Assembly (NCBI GenBank): GCA_030065915.1
Contig: JASJCQ010000015.1
Location: forward strand, 124,001 to 188,000
Direction: 5' to 3'
Length of the DNA stretch: 64,000 bases
Source of the DNA: Woeseiaceae bacterium
GTDB lineage: Bacteria > Pseudomonadota > Gammaproteobacteria > Steroidobacterales > Woeseiaceae
Position numbers and translations under genes: made by a program
Notes under the pieces: generated by a model
What the model saw: the letters and a program-made list of their open reading frames with translations, nothing else
The model's database searches: none
Told to the model about the DNA's origin: nothing
Shown: positions 16,943 to 25,278 of the stretch, in pieces
Numbering within the stretch: the first letter of the stretch is position 1
Layout: each line of letters starts with the position of its first letter

Positions 16943-18790
16943 ATGTTCAAGCGTCTTGCCTGCGCAGCAGTCACTGCGATCTTCATCACGAGCCCCCTGT
17001 TGGCCACCGAGATAGAGCGGGTAGAGCCCCCGTTCTGGTGGCAGGGATTCGAACACACGGAGTTGCAGCTCCTCATCTACGGAGAGGGCATCGGAGAGTT
17101 CGAACCCTCTGTCGACTACGATGGCGTCACGCTTGCTCGCGTCGAGAAGGTCAAAAGCCCGAACTACCTGTTCGTGTACCTGGCGATCGATGCGTCAGCG
17201 GAGGATGGATGGCTGGACCTGGTGTTCACCAACGGCTCGGAGACGATCGACTACCGCTACGAGCTGCGCGAAAAGAACCCGGACCCCGCGTACACGGAAG
17301 GCTTCTCGCAGAAGGACGCGATCTACCTGCTGATGCCGGATCGCTTCGCCAATGGCGACACCAGCAATGACGTCAGCGAGAAACTCGGTGATGTCCTCGA
17401 CCGAGACGATGACTACGCGCGGCACGGCGGTGACCTCGCAGGCATCGTCGAGAATCTCGATTACATCGCCGATATGGGATTTACGCAGATCTGGATCAAC
17501 CCGATCCTCGAAAACCGCGTTGCGCGAGCCTCGTATCACGGCTATTCGACGACCGACTACTATCTCGTGGATCCGCGCTTCGGAACGAACGAGCAGTACC
17601 GTGAACTGGTGAGCACGGCACGCGACAAGGGCGTGGGAATCATCATGGACCTGATCGTCAACCACATCGGCGACGGTCACTGGTGGATGGACGACCTGCC
17701 GACGGATGACTGGCTGAACTTCCAGGACGAGCGGACGATCACAAGTCATGCAAGGACGGTCAACCAGGACCCTTACGCATCCGATTACGATCGAATGATG
17801 CACGTCGAAGGCTGGTTCGACACATCGATGCCAGACCTGAACCAGCAGAACCCGCTGCTCGCAGACTACCTGATCCAGAATGCGATCTGGTGGATCGAAT
17901 ACGTTGGCCTGACCGGTATCCGGCAGGACACCTGGCCTTACCCGTATAAAGGCTTCATGTCAGAGTGGGCGCGCAGAATCATGGAAGAGTACCCCCACTT
18001 CAATATCGTCGGCGAGGAATGGAGCCTGAACCCGGCCATCGTCTCCTACTGGCAGCGCGGCAAAGAGAATCCCGATGGCTACGTCTCCTACCTGCCCAGC
18101 GTTTTCGATTTCGCATTGCAGGACGCATTGGTTGCGTCGCTGACCGAGGAGGTCCCGGACTGGGACAGCGTCTGGAAAAAGACCTACGAGTCGATCGCCA
18201 ACGATTTCATGTTCCCGGATCCGAGCAACATCGTGATCTTTCCGGACAACCACGACATGGATCGGATCTATACGCAGCTCGGTGAGGACTACGACCTGTA
18301 TCGCATGGCGATGGTGTTCTTCGCGACGATGCGGGGCATCCCGCAGTTCTTCTACGGCGACGAGATCCTGATGTCGCATACCGGCACCAGCAGCCACGGC
18401 GCACTTCGCATCGACATGCCGGGCGGATGGGAAGGCGATGATCGCGATGCCTTCAGCGGCGACAACCTGTCGGATGACGAATCGCGAGCACAAAACCTGG
18501 TTCGCAAGCTGCTGAACTGGCGTAAGTCCGCCGATGTCATTCACTCAGGCGCTTACATGCACTTCGCACCGATCAAGGACGTCTTCGCGTACTTCCGGTA
18601 TGACGACACCGATACCGTCATGGTGGTTTTCAACCGCAGCGACGAGACCGAGACGCTTGGGCTGTCCCGATTCGCCGAACGATTACAGGGCGCCACCTTC
18701 GGCACGGATGTGCTGAGCGGCAAGCGGTTCAGCATGAAGAAACAGCTGGTGCTCGAGCCCCGCTCGGTGCTGCTGCTCGAACTCGAATAA
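16943..18790 (+). CDS. Secreted GH13 alpha-amylase / cyclomaltodextrinase
   Basis: A 615-residue enzyme. I start it at the ATG at 16943 (MFKRLACAAVTAIF...), which has AAAGGAG 6 bp upstream; the frame is open far upstream, into sequence overlapping the divergent gene. Residues 1-21 are a Sec signal peptide. Residues 25-110 form an N-terminal beta domain of the cyclomaltodextrinase-N type (PPFWWQGFEHTELQLLIYG). The GH13 barrel follows with Asp329 as nucleophile (GIRQDTWPY), Glu358 as acid (VGEEW) and Asp438 in FPDNHD. A C-terminal beta domain ends at 615. It is expected to hydrolyse maltodextrins or cyclodextrins in the periplasm or outside. It is followed by the GH31 gene after 60 bp on the same strand. 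Confidence 0.92.
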   Translation: MFKRLACAAVTAIFITSPLLATEIERVEPPFWWQGFEHTELQLLIYGEGIGEFEPSVDYDGVTLARVEKVKSPNYLFVYLAIDASAEDGWLDLVFTNGSETIDYRYELREKNPDPAYTEGFSQKDAIYLLMPDRFANGDTSNDVSEKLGDVLDRDDDYARHGGDLAGIVENLDYIADMGFTQIWINPILENRVARASYHGYSTTDYYLVDPRFGTNEQYRELVSTARDKGVGIIMDLIVNHIGDGHWWMDDLPTDDWLNFQDERTITSHARTVNQDPYASDYDRMMHVEGWFDTSMPDLNQQNPLLADYLIQNAIWWIEYVGLTGIRQDTWPYPYKGFMSEWARRIMEEYPHFNIVGEEWSLNPAIVSYWQRGKENPDGYVSYLPSVFDFALQDALVASLTEEVPDWDSVWKKTYESIANDFMFPDPSNIVIFPDNHDMDRIYTQLGEDYDLYRMAMVFFATMRGIPQFFYGDEILMSHTGTSSHGALRIDMPGGWEGDDRDAFSGDNLSDDESRAQNLVRKLLNWRKSADVIHSGAYMHFAPIKDVFAYFRYDDTDTVMVVFNRSDETETLGLSRFAERLQGATFGTDVLSGKRFSMKKQLVLEPRSVLLLELE

Positions 18791-18850
18791 CAGCAGCGAT
18801 TATCCTGTGGAGCCTGTGATGACGAGCAGAACGACCGGTGTGACCAGCTG

Positions 18851-21268
18851 ATGGCGTTTCGACTGATTGCCGCAGCCCTGCTGCTGACGAGCGTCGCGGC
18901 AAGGGCGGACTTTGGTGACTACGAAGACCATGCCCTGCTGGGGCAGTCCCTGCTCGTCGAAACGACGATGGGCAGCATGAGAATCACCGCCGTCGATGAC
19001 TCGGCCTTCTACGTGCATTACGTCGAAGACGGCGTTGCGCAGTTGCCGTCCTTTGCGCTGGCCGGCATCCCCGACCCCCAGGCGACGGCGTTAACGGCAA
19101 ACGAAGACGCCATCGAACTGGTCATCGATGGGCTGACGGCGACGGTGACCCGGTCACCCGTCACGGTGAGCTTCAGCAGGAACGGTGAACCGCTGGTCGC
19201 CGAGGAACACGGCTACTTCAACACAGAGACGCTGCGCGGTTTTCGTTTTCACCTCGACGACGACGAGAAAATCATGGGCGGCGGCCAACGCGTGCTGGGA
19301 ATGGACCGGCGTGGCAATCGTCTGCCGCTCTACAACCGGGCGCACTATGGCTACGAGACACGGTCCGAGCAGATGTACTACGGCCTGCCGGCCGTCATGT
19401 CCGATGATCGCTACATCATCGTCTTCGACAACAGCGCGACCGGGCATATGGACATCGGCAAGACCGAGCCGGATGTCTTGCAGTTTGAGGCGGTCGGCGG
19501 ACGCACGGCTTACCTCGTCGTCGCGGGCGACAGCTACCCGGATTTGATCAACAACTACACGGACGTCACGGGTAAGCAACCGCTGCCGCCGCGATGGGCC
19601 TTCGGAAATTTCGCGTCGCGCTTTGGTTATCGCACCGAAGCCGAGACGCGCAATGTGGTCCGGCGCTACCGCCGCGCCAAGATTCCTCTCGATGCCGTCA
19701 TACTCGACCTGTACTGGTTTGGCCCGGAAATCCAGGGCTTTATGGGTAATCTCGACTGGGACAGGGATGCGTTCCCGACGGCAGAGGATATGATCGAGGA
19801 TTTCCAGCAGGACGGTATCCAGACAATCACGATTACGGAGCCGTTCGTACTCAAAGCGTCGACAAACTGGGAGTCTGCGGTTGAGAATGAGGCGTTGGCA
19901 TTGAGTGTGACCGGCGAACCCAGGCGCTTCGACTTCTACTTCGGCAATACCGGCCTCATTGATGTGTTCAACACGAAGGCGCGTGACTGGTTCTCAGACT
20001 TCTACACGCGTCTGTATCGCCAAGGCATCACGGCGAACTGGGGCGATCTTGGCGAACCCGAGGTGCACCCGTCCGACACGCTGCACTACGTTAGCGACGT
20101 GGACATGATTGCCACCGCCGATGAACTGCACAACGCGTACGGTCACCGGTGGGCGCAGATGGTTTTCGAGAATCAGCTTCTGCATGACCCGGACGCGCGA
20201 CCGGTAGTCATGATGCGGTCAGGATTCGCGGGCACCCAGCGTTACGGCATGATTCCCTGGACCGGCGACGTCAATCGTACCTGGGGCGGGCTGAAGCCCC
20301 AGGTCGAGCTGAGCCTGCAAATGGGGCTGCTCGGACTCGCCTACACGCATTCGGACCTCGGCGGCTTTGCGGGCGGCGAGACCTTCGACAAGGAAATGTA
20401 CATCCGCTGGCTGCAGTACGGCGTATTCCAGCCGGTGTACCGACCGCATGCGCAGGAACACATTCCCCCGGAGCCGGTCTTCCACGACCGCGAGACCCGC
20501 GAGATCGTTCGCGACTACATAGAACTGCGCTACCGGATGCTGCCTTACAATTACACGCTGGCCTACGAGAACAGCATCAGCGGTATGCCGCTGATGCGAC
20601 CCATCTTCTTTGAAGACGAGCGCCAGCCGGATCTGATTGACATCAAGGACACCTTCCTCTGGGGCGACGCGTTCCTCGTCAAGCCGGTGACCGACCCGGG
20701 ATTGAGTGTCGTACCCGTGGACCTGCCGGCCGGCGTCTGGTTCAACTACTGGAACGGTGCGAGGGCCGAAGGCAATCAATCCGTTGCGACGCCGGTGACG
20801 CTTGAAACGATACCTGTCTACGTCAGGGCGGGTTCCTTCGTCCCGATGGTCCCGCTCGTCCAGACGACGCGGGACTACTCGAGCGAGGTTCTCGAATTGC
20901 GCTACTACGCGGATTCAAGCGTAGAGCAAGCAGACGGCATGATGTTCGAAGATGACGGTGCCAACGGGCGAAACCTCGAGCTCGGGGACTTCGAGATCCT
21001 CCGCTTCGCGGCGACTCACTCGGACGAGCTTGCCATCGAACTGACGCGCAGCGGTGAGTACAACGGCATGCCGCTTAAGCGGCAAATAGAGCTCGTTATT
21101 CACAACTGGATCGACAAGCCTGTCGACATTCGAGTCAACGATGATCCGGTCGAACTGAAGCGCCGACTGCGGCGCAAGGGACAGAGCGCCTCCTACGATG
21201 CGGACGAACGCCTGCTGTCAGTCCGGTTCGACTGGGATCATTCGCCCCTGACCATCACCGCCCGTTAA
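18851..21268 (+). CDS. Secreted GH31 alpha-glucosidase
   Basis: An 805-residue enzyme with a Sec signal peptide (about 1-19, ending AARA-D). An N-terminal galactose-mutarotase-like domain (20-240) precedes the GH31 barrel. The nucleophile is Asp399 in ANWGDLGEPEVH, and the acid is Asp473 in IPWTGDVNRTW. C-terminal beta domains follow from about 620. It should release glucose from alpha-glucosides in the periplasm. The neighbours on both sides are GH13 enzymes on the same strand, so the three probably form one transcription unit under the operator at 16813. The usual GH31 WxDMNE motif is altered to WGDLGE, as in many bacterial family members. Confidence 0.92.
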   Translation: MAFRLIAAALLLTSVAARADFGDYEDHALLGQSLLVETTMGSMRITAVDDSAFYVHYVEDGVAQLPSFALAGIPDPQATALTANEDAIELVIDGLTATVTRSPVTVSFSRNGEPLVAEEHGYFNTETLRGFRFHLDDDEKIMGGGQRVLGMDRRGNRLPLYNRAHYGYETRSEQMYYGLPAVMSDDRYIIVFDNSATGHMDIGKTEPDVLQFEAVGGRTAYLVVAGDSYPDLINNYTDVTGKQPLPPRWAFGNFASRFGYRTEAETRNVVRRYRRAKIPLDAVILDLYWFGPEIQGFMGNLDWDRDAFPTAEDMIEDFQQDGIQTITITEPFVLKASTNWESAVENEALALSVTGEPRRFDFYFGNTGLIDVFNTKARDWFSDFYTRLYRQGITANWGDLGEPEVHPSDTLHYVSDVDMIATADELHNAYGHRWAQMVFENQLLHDPDARPVVMMRSGFAGTQRYGMIPWTGDVNRTWGGLKPQVELSLQMGLLGLAYTHSDLGGFAGGETFDKEMYIRWLQYGVFQPVYRPHAQEHIPPEPVFHDRETREIVRDYIELRYRMLPYNYTLAYENSISGMPLMRPIFFEDERQPDLIDIKDTFLWGDAFLVKPVTDPGLSVVPVDLPAGVWFNYWNGARAEGNQSVATPVTLETIPVYVRAGSFVPMVPLVQTTRDYSSEVLELRYYADSSVEQADGMMFEDDGANGRNLELGDFEILRFAATHSDELAIELTRSGEYNGMPLKRQIELVIHNWIDKPVDIRVNDDPVELKRRLRRKGQSASYDADERLLSVRFDWDHSPLTITAR

Positions 21269-21289
21269 CCACGATACGGAAGTGAACCC

Positions 21290-23155
21290 ATGCGAAAACT
21301 GTTACCCATGCTGTTGCTGATACTCACGGCCTGTAGCGCGGAGCAACCCACTGAGATGGCTCCGGAACCCGCTACGCCGGCTGCCAAACCGGTCGTCTAC
21401 CAGGTATTCACGAGGCTTTACGGAAACCAGGAGACGACGAACAAGCCCTGGGGGACAATCGAGGAAAACGGCGTCGGCAAGTTCGCCGATTTCACGGACC
21501 CTGCCCTGGCCAGCATCCGCGAGCTTGGCACCACGCATATCTGGTACACGGGCGTACCGCATCACGGCGTGATCCGGGACTACCTTGAGATCGGCATCAC
21601 CGACGATGATCCGGACGTCATCAAGGGCCGCGCCGGTTCGCCGTACGCGGTTAAGGATTACTACTCGGTTAATCCTGACCTGGCCGTTGACCCGGCTAAC
21701 CGTCTCGCCGAGTTCGAGGCGTTGATCGATCGCACGCACAAGCATGGAATGAAGGTCATCATCGACATCGTGCCGAATCACGTGGCGCGCAATTACGAGT
21801 CGATTACCAGGCCCGACGGGGTCGCCGATTTCGGCGCGAACGACGACACGAGCGTCGAGTACGCACGCGATAACAATTTCTACTATGTCGTCGGCGAGGA
21901 CTTCAAAGTGCCGGAATCGCCCGACGGCTACGCACCGCTTGGCGGCGACGCCCATCCGCTGTCTGATGGAGCATTCGACGAGTCCCCTGCAAAGTGGACG
22001 GGCAATGGCGCTCGCTCCCCGCAGCCGGACTTCAATGACTGGTTCGAGACGGTGAAGGTCAATTACGGCGTCAGGCCGGATGGCAGCTACGATTTCGATG
22101 AATTGCCCGAGGAAGCACGGGGCTGGGACCACAGCGAGCACGCGGCCTTCTGGAGTGACCGGGACGTGCCGGACAGCTGGACGAAATTTCTCGACATCGC
22201 GCTGTACTGGACGGACAAGGGCATCGACGGTTTCCGCTACGACATGGCGGAGATGGTGCCGGTTGAGTTCTGGAGTTACATGAACTCGGGCATCAAGATG
22301 GCGAACCCCGACGCGTTTCTTTTAGCCGAGGTATACAACCCCGATCTGTATCGCGATTACCTGCAGCTCGGCAAGATGGACTACCTGTATGACAAGGTGG
22401 GCCTCTACGACACGCTGAAACCGATTATGCAGGGCACCGGCAGTACGGACGCGATCGCGCCGATTCACGCCGAAGTGTCCGACATCGCCGATCACATGCT
22501 GCACTTCCTCGAAAACCACGACGAGCAACGCATCGCCAGCGACGGATTCGCGGGCGACGCCGAGAAGGGTCGACCGGCCATGGTTGTGTCGGCGCTGTTG
22601 AGCCGCTCACCCACGATGCTGTACTTCGCGCAGGACGTCGGCGAGCCCGGCGACGGCGATGCCGGTTTCGGTGATCCGACCCGGACGACGATATTCGACT
22701 ACTGGGGTGTGCCGACGCATCAGCGATTCATGAATGGCGGCCGTTTCGACGGCGGCGCCTCGACCGAGGCCGAGAAAAAGCTTCGGGATTTCTACGTCCG
22801 GCTGCTGAGCTTCAGCGCCAGCAATGTCGCGATGACCGGCGAGTACGCAGAAATCCACTCAGCGAACCGGGAGTATAGCGACAGCTATGACGAAGCCGTC
22901 TTTTCGTTCGTCCGGTGGCAGGACGAGGAGCGGCTGATCGTCGTCAGCAACTTCTCGGCGGACGATGCGAAAACGCTGTCAATGACGGTGCCATCGGACA
23001 TACTCGAGGCGTGGTCATTGCAGGACGGCAGTGTCGCGCTGACCGAGCAGCTCTATGGCGAGAACAACTCGGAACTGGTCGTAGCCGACGGAGCAGGCAG
23101 ATTCGAACTGACGCTTGAGCCACTGGGTTCGGCGGTACTCCGGGTCGGCGACTGA
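21290..23155 (+). CDS. GH13 alpha-amylase, lipoprotein
   Basis: A 621-residue lipoprotein: the signal peptide ends in the lipobox LTAC with acylated Cys15, so the enzyme is membrane-anchored, perhaps at the cell surface. The GH13 catalytic residues are Asp318 (GFRYDMAEM), Glu347 (LLAEVYNP) and Asp411 (ENHDEQR). A long insertion between the DIVPNHV motif and the nucleophile resembles that of SusG-like or GH13 subfamily enzymes with an extra domain. An endo-acting role, cutting starch-like polysaccharide before TonB-dependent uptake, is inferred. It starts 21 bp after the GH31 stop codon and is the last plus-strand gene of this block. Confidence 0.92.
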   Translation: MRKLLPMLLLILTACSAEQPTEMAPEPATPAAKPVVYQVFTRLYGNQETTNKPWGTIEENGVGKFADFTDPALASIRELGTTHIWYTGVPHHGVIRDYLEIGITDDDPDVIKGRAGSPYAVKDYYSVNPDLAVDPANRLAEFEALIDRTHKHGMKVIIDIVPNHVARNYESITRPDGVADFGANDDTSVEYARDNNFYYVVGEDFKVPESPDGYAPLGGDAHPLSDGAFDESPAKWTGNGARSPQPDFNDWFETVKVNYGVRPDGSYDFDELPEEARGWDHSEHAAFWSDRDVPDSWTKFLDIALYWTDKGIDGFRYDMAEMVPVEFWSYMNSGIKMANPDAFLLAEVYNPDLYRDYLQLGKMDYLYDKVGLYDTLKPIMQGTGSTDAIAPIHAEVSDIADHMLHFLENHDEQRIASDGFAGDAEKGRPAMVVSALLSRSPTMLYFAQDVGEPGDGDAGFGDPTRTTIFDYWGVPTHQRFMNGGRFDGGASTEAEKKLRDFYVRLLSFSASNVAMTGEYAEIHSANREYSDSYDEAVFSFVRWQDEERLIVVSNFSADDAKTLSMTVPSDILEAWSLQDGSVALTEQLYGENNSELVVADGAGRFELTLEPLGSAVLRVGD

Positions 23156-23191
23156 TTCAGCCGCCGCTGCAGGCTACAGAGGTGGCCGCAC

Positions 23192-23680
23192 TCAACTGCC
23201 GTCCTGGCCCGGTGCATCGACGATGGTGAATTCCTTGCGCTCGAGGACGGTGCCGTTCATGTCAGTAACGAAGAACAGGTTCTTCCACGGACGACGGTAG
23301 CTTTGCTGGCCGATTGTCGAATACATCGTGATGTACTGGCCCATCCGGACGGTACGGATCATTGGCTGCTTGAGCTTCGCAAGCTTCCGTTTATTCGTCA
23401 CGGACCCGGGCGTGACCGCCCATTGCAGCTTGATGTTGGTCACCGCTCCCTCGGGCTTACCGTTAACCTTGAGAATAAGCCCGTAGTTCGTTCCGGTCAC
23501 GAACGGTACCGTGTCCGTTGTTACCAATTCCTGGTCCGTCACCATCGCCTTGTCGGTCTCGAATGTCGTGAATATGCCGTGATCGACGATCTCGACTGAC
23601 AGTCCGTCGACCTTGTCGAGGCCGCTTGCGCAGGCCGTCAGGCCCAGTGCGGCAATCAGTACGAAAATGCTTCGGCTCAT
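23192..23680 (-). CDS. Lipoprotein, possibly DUF3859-type
   Basis: A 162-residue lipoprotein with lipobox LTAC (Cys17). The mature part is predicted all-beta. The motif VEIVDHGIF near its start and the late YRRPWKNLFFVTDMNG resemble DUF3859 proteins; I cannot confirm this without a profile search. Its ATG overlaps the stop codon of halogenase 2 (ATGA, 4 bp), so the two are cotranscribed. Nothing in the sequence suggests a catalytic role. Confidence 0.7.
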   Translation of the reverse strand: MSRSIFVLIAALGLTACASGLDKVDGLSVEIVDHGIFTTFETDKAMVTDQELVTTDTVPFVTGTNYGLILKVNGKPEGAVTNIKLQWAVTPGSVTNKRKLAKLKQPMIRTVRMGQYITMYSTIGQQSYRRPWKNLFFVTDMNGTVLERKEFTIVDAPGQDGS

Positions 23681-25185
23681 GTTCCCTCCACGGCGGCACA
23701 GTGCTTGTTCAGGTAGTCACGGTGATCGCTCAACGACGCAGCGCGGCTGGCAATCACCTGCCGCAGGCCGCCGAGAAACTCGGTGTTTTGCTGCTCACTG
23801 ATACGCTCTGACAGCGGGTGGAACTGTTCGGGATAGATGCCCTGCCCGAGCATGACCTGCACCCACGCCACCTCCTTGAACAGGTCGCCGTCATCGTGCA
23901 GGATTCGGCCGGTTCTCCGGAACAACTCGATTTTTCGCGTCAGCGGCTCGGGTACGGACATCTCCCGCCGGTCGATCCAGAACGGGCTATCGGTTCGTTC
24001 GTTCGCATGGTAGTGCAGGACGATGAAGTCGCGGACGCTCTCAAACTCATAGATCGACTCTCGATTGAACTCATCGATCGTCGCTGCATCAAATGCCTTG
24101 TCCGGGAAGTACTTGATCAACCGGTCGATACCGCTCTGCACGAGATGGATGCTCGTCGACTCCAGCGGTTCCAGGAAGCCGCTCGCGAGACCGAGGGCGA
24201 CGCAATTCCTGTTCCAGAATCTCTTGCGGCGCCCTGTCGTAAAACGAATCGGGCGCGGATCTGCCAGCGGCTTGCCGTCGAGGTTCTTCAACAACACAAC
24301 CCGGGCCTCGTCGTCCGACAGGTACTCGCTGCTGTACACATGGCCATTACCCGTTCTGTGTTGCAGCGGAATTCGCCATTGCCACCCGGCTTCCTGCGCC
24401 GTCGATTGTGTGTAGGGTGTCAACGGTTCGACAGACTCACAGGGCACCGCCAGCGCACGATTGCACGGCAACCAGTGTGTCCAGTCCTCGTAACCCGTCT
24501 CCAGGGCCTGTTCGATCAACAGCCCGCGGAATCCGGAGCAGTCGATGAACAGGTCGCCATCGACCGCTTTGCCGTTCTCGAGCGCGAGTGATTCGATGAA
24601 ACCGCTCTCGGGATGCAGCGAAACGTCAACGACTTTGCCCTCGGTTCGGACAACGCCATTCGCCTCACTGAGCCGTCTGAGGTATCGAGCAACCAGCGAC
24701 GCATCGAAGTGATAGGCCGGCACGATGCCCGTCAAACCGGTGTTGCCGAAGGTCTCCATCGGCTCGTATTTATTCTGGTCGGCGGCGACGGCGTTCAGGC
24801 AATAGTCCCAGACGCTGCTCTCATCGCCTGCTGCCCTCGCCCGAAGCCAGTACGGATAGAACGACAGCATGCCGAGCGGGCGACCCAGCTCGCCGAACGC
24901 GTGAATGTAGGAATCGCCGAGCTTGCCCCAGTTGTTGAACCGGATACCGAGCTTGATGGAACCCTGCGTATTGGCGAGGAAGTCGTTCTCGTCGATGCCC
25001 AGGACCCTGAGCAACAGCCGGATCTGCGGGATCGTGGCCTCGCCGACACCGACGGTGCCGATGTCGTCGGACTCGATCAGCTCTATCCTGATGAGCGGCC
25101 CCATTACGCGGGCAAGAACGGACGCCGTCATCCATCCCGCCGTGCCGCCGCCGACGATGACTACCTTTTCGATTGAATCAGACAA
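23677..25185 (-). CDS. Flavin-dependent tryptophan-halogenase homologue 2
   Basis: A 502-residue paralogue of the halogenase at 15193-16707, with the same key features: the FAD motif GGGTAGW at residues 12-18, catalytic Lys78 (GSIKLGI), WQWRIP at 268-273, and Glu342 in LEPLEST. Shared blocks such as [23 protein letters not shown] show the two arose by duplication within this family. It lies behind the TonB receptor gene on the same strand, with a strong terminator in between, so it is read either by read-through or from a promoter inside the 93-bp gap. The substrate is unknown. Confidence 0.9.
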   Translation of the reverse strand: MSDSIEKVVIVGGGTAGWMTASVLARVMGPLIRIELIESDDIGTVGVGEATIPQIRLLLRVLGIDENDFLANTQGSIKLGIRFNNWGKLGDSYIHAFGELGRPLGMLSFYPYWLRARAAGDESSVWDYCLNAVAADQNKYEPMETFGNTGLTGIVPAYHFDASLVARYLRRLSEANGVVRTEGKVVDVSLHPESGFIESLALENGKAVDGDLFIDCSGFRGLLIEQALETGYEDWTHWLPCNRALAVPCESVEPLTPYTQSTAQEAGWQWRIPLQHRTGNGHVYSSEYLSDDEARVVLLKNLDGKPLADPRPIRFTTGRRKRFWNRNCVALGLASGFLEPLESTSIHLVQSGIDRLIKYFPDKAFDAATIDEFNRESIYEFESVRDFIVLHYHANERTDSPFWIDRREMSVPEPLTRKIELFRRTGRILHDDGDLFKEVAWVQVMLGQGIYPEQFHPLSERISEQQNTEFLGGLRQVIASRAASLSDHRDYLNKHCAAVEGT

Positions 25186-25223
25186 GGGGCTTTCCCTGTT
25201 CTTGCAAGCTCCGAGCTTAAAGT

Positions 25224-25256
25224 AAAAAGCCCCTGCCGAGAAATCCCGGCAGGGGC
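25224..25256 (-). terminator. Rho-independent terminator of the TonB-receptor gene
   Basis: A 10-bp perfect GC-rich stem (25229-25238 with 25247-25256, 8-nt loop) is followed on the minus strand by TTTTT (25228-25224). It lies 22 bp past the receptor stop codon and 38 bp before the halogenase 2 start codon. Confidence 0.88.
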
Positions 25257-25278
25257 CATAAGGCTCGGGGGAGAGGCC

